This document shows, piece by piece, positions 13,220 to 13,687 of a DNA stretch of 13,687 bases. Every line of letters starts with the position of its first letter. The first letter of the stretch is position 1. The DNA is from VYFG01 sp964403545 (lineage in GTDB: Bacteria > Pseudomonadota > Gammaproteobacteria > Arenicellales > Poriferihabitantaceae), in the NCBI GenBank assembly GCA_964403545.1, contig CAYOGN010000018.1, positions 1 to 13,687 of the forward strand, given 5' to 3'. Both the position numbers and the translations under genes were made by a program. Under the pieces are notes generated by a model. That model made no database searches. It was not told where the DNA came from and saw only the letters and a list, made by a program, of their open reading frames with translations.

Positions 13220-13687
13220 ATGAGGATCATTATTTGTTGGTTTTTGACAATCTGTACGAGCTTGCTAATATCTTTTCCAGCATACACTCAAGAAATCAGC
13301 GAGGAGAGACTGAATGAAATTGTTCAAAAGGAAGTTACCCGGTTGTTAAATGCTGAGGGTGCGCTGGATGAAGCTATAGAGAGAGGGATTAAGAGATATG
13401 TCTGGAGTCACCGGGATGCTAGCGAAAATGCAAGGGCTGAACAACAGCAAAGCAAAGCCAAAAGTTTACGTCCGGTTGATCTCGAACATGATCATATTTA
13501 TGGTAACCCTGATGCTCCAATTACTTTGGTGGAATACTCGGACTTTGAATGCCCGTTCTGTAAGCGTTTCCATCCTACGGTCGTTGAACTAATCAAGAAT
13601 AATCATGACAGGGTACGCTGGGTTTATCGACACTTTCCTCTTGGTTTTCATAACCCCGGCGCACAGAAACAGGCAGAGGCTTCAGAG
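13220..13687 (+). CDS. DsbA-like thioredoxin-fold oxidoreductase, 3' end beyond the window
   Basis: The window holds the first 156 residues. A signal peptide (MRIIICWFLTICTSLLISFP, then AYT) is followed by a helical linker (about 25-85, rich in Glu, Lys and Gln), then a DsbA/BdbD-like domain with GNPDAPITLVEYSDFECPFC (CPFC at 111-114) and YRHFPLGFHNPGAQKQAEAS. This is the DSBA-like family (thioredoxin_4 type) that oxidises thiols, or in some members isomerises or reduces them. An AGGAGA site 10 bases upstream sets the start. It is separated from the cytochrome operon by 155 bp and may have its own promoter. With DsbC and the TlpA fusion at the other end of the window, it adds to a thiol-redox theme. 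The C-terminal half, including the cis-Pro loop, is not in view. Confidence 0.85.
   Translation, partial: MRIIICWFLTICTSLLISFPAYTQEISEERLNEIVQKEVTRLLNAEGALDEAIERGIKRYVWSHRDASENARAEQQQSKAKSLRPVDLEHDHIYGNPDAPITLVEYSDFECPFCKRFHPTVVELIKNNHDRVRWVYRHFPLGFHNPGAQKQAEASE

Overview
The window reads as proteobacterial chromosome, most likely gammaproteobacterial. The evidence is DsbC and Rieske proteins of proteobacterial type, Shine-Dalgarno sites, sigma70-like hexamers, an FNR/ANR-type box and standard stop codons. No transposase, integrase, tRNA, rRNA, CRISPR array or phage gene was seen. Almost every product is predicted to be exported or membrane-bound and to handle thiols, heme, Fe-S or copper, so the region looks like an envelope redox and metal-homeostasis locus.

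Layout. (1) 1-2343, minus strand: a small secreted protein cut by the window edge, an Lgt-like/TlpA-like fusion thioredoxin, a DsbC isomerase and a small secreted orphan. (2) 2344-2630: a divergent intergenic region with an FNR/ANR-type box in front of a second small secreted orphan (2631-3014, plus strand). (3) 3104-4196: a MerR-family metal regulator and an orphan Rieske protein. (4) 4351-8028: a Cu+/Ag+ P1B-ATPase followed by SHOCT, ICMT-like, YHS and DUF5676 small membrane proteins, closely packed as one operon. (5) 8173-9602: a C-terminal-CxxCH cytochrome, a secreted protein of unknown function and the tail of a DUF547 gene. (6) 9646-10164, minus strand: a c-type cytochrome lipoprotein. 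(7) 10331-13064, plus strand: a YVTN beta-propeller, an AhpD/CMD-like protein and two exported monoheme cytochromes. (8) 13220-end: a DsbA-like thioredoxin, cut by the window edge.

How it fits together. The strongest non-coding signal is a pair of nearly identical MerR-type promoters, one before copA (4291-4322) and one before the propeller operon (10261-10292). Both have a 20-bp spacer and a central dyad, and the two base changes in the arms compensate each other, so the dyad is kept. This suggests that the locally encoded MerR protein controls copper export together with an uncharacterised periplasmic electron-transfer cassette. The thiol-redox proteins at both ends could serve cytochrome c maturation or oxidative folding in a copper-stressed periplasm. 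That linkage is inferred from gene order and the shared operator and has not been demonstrated.
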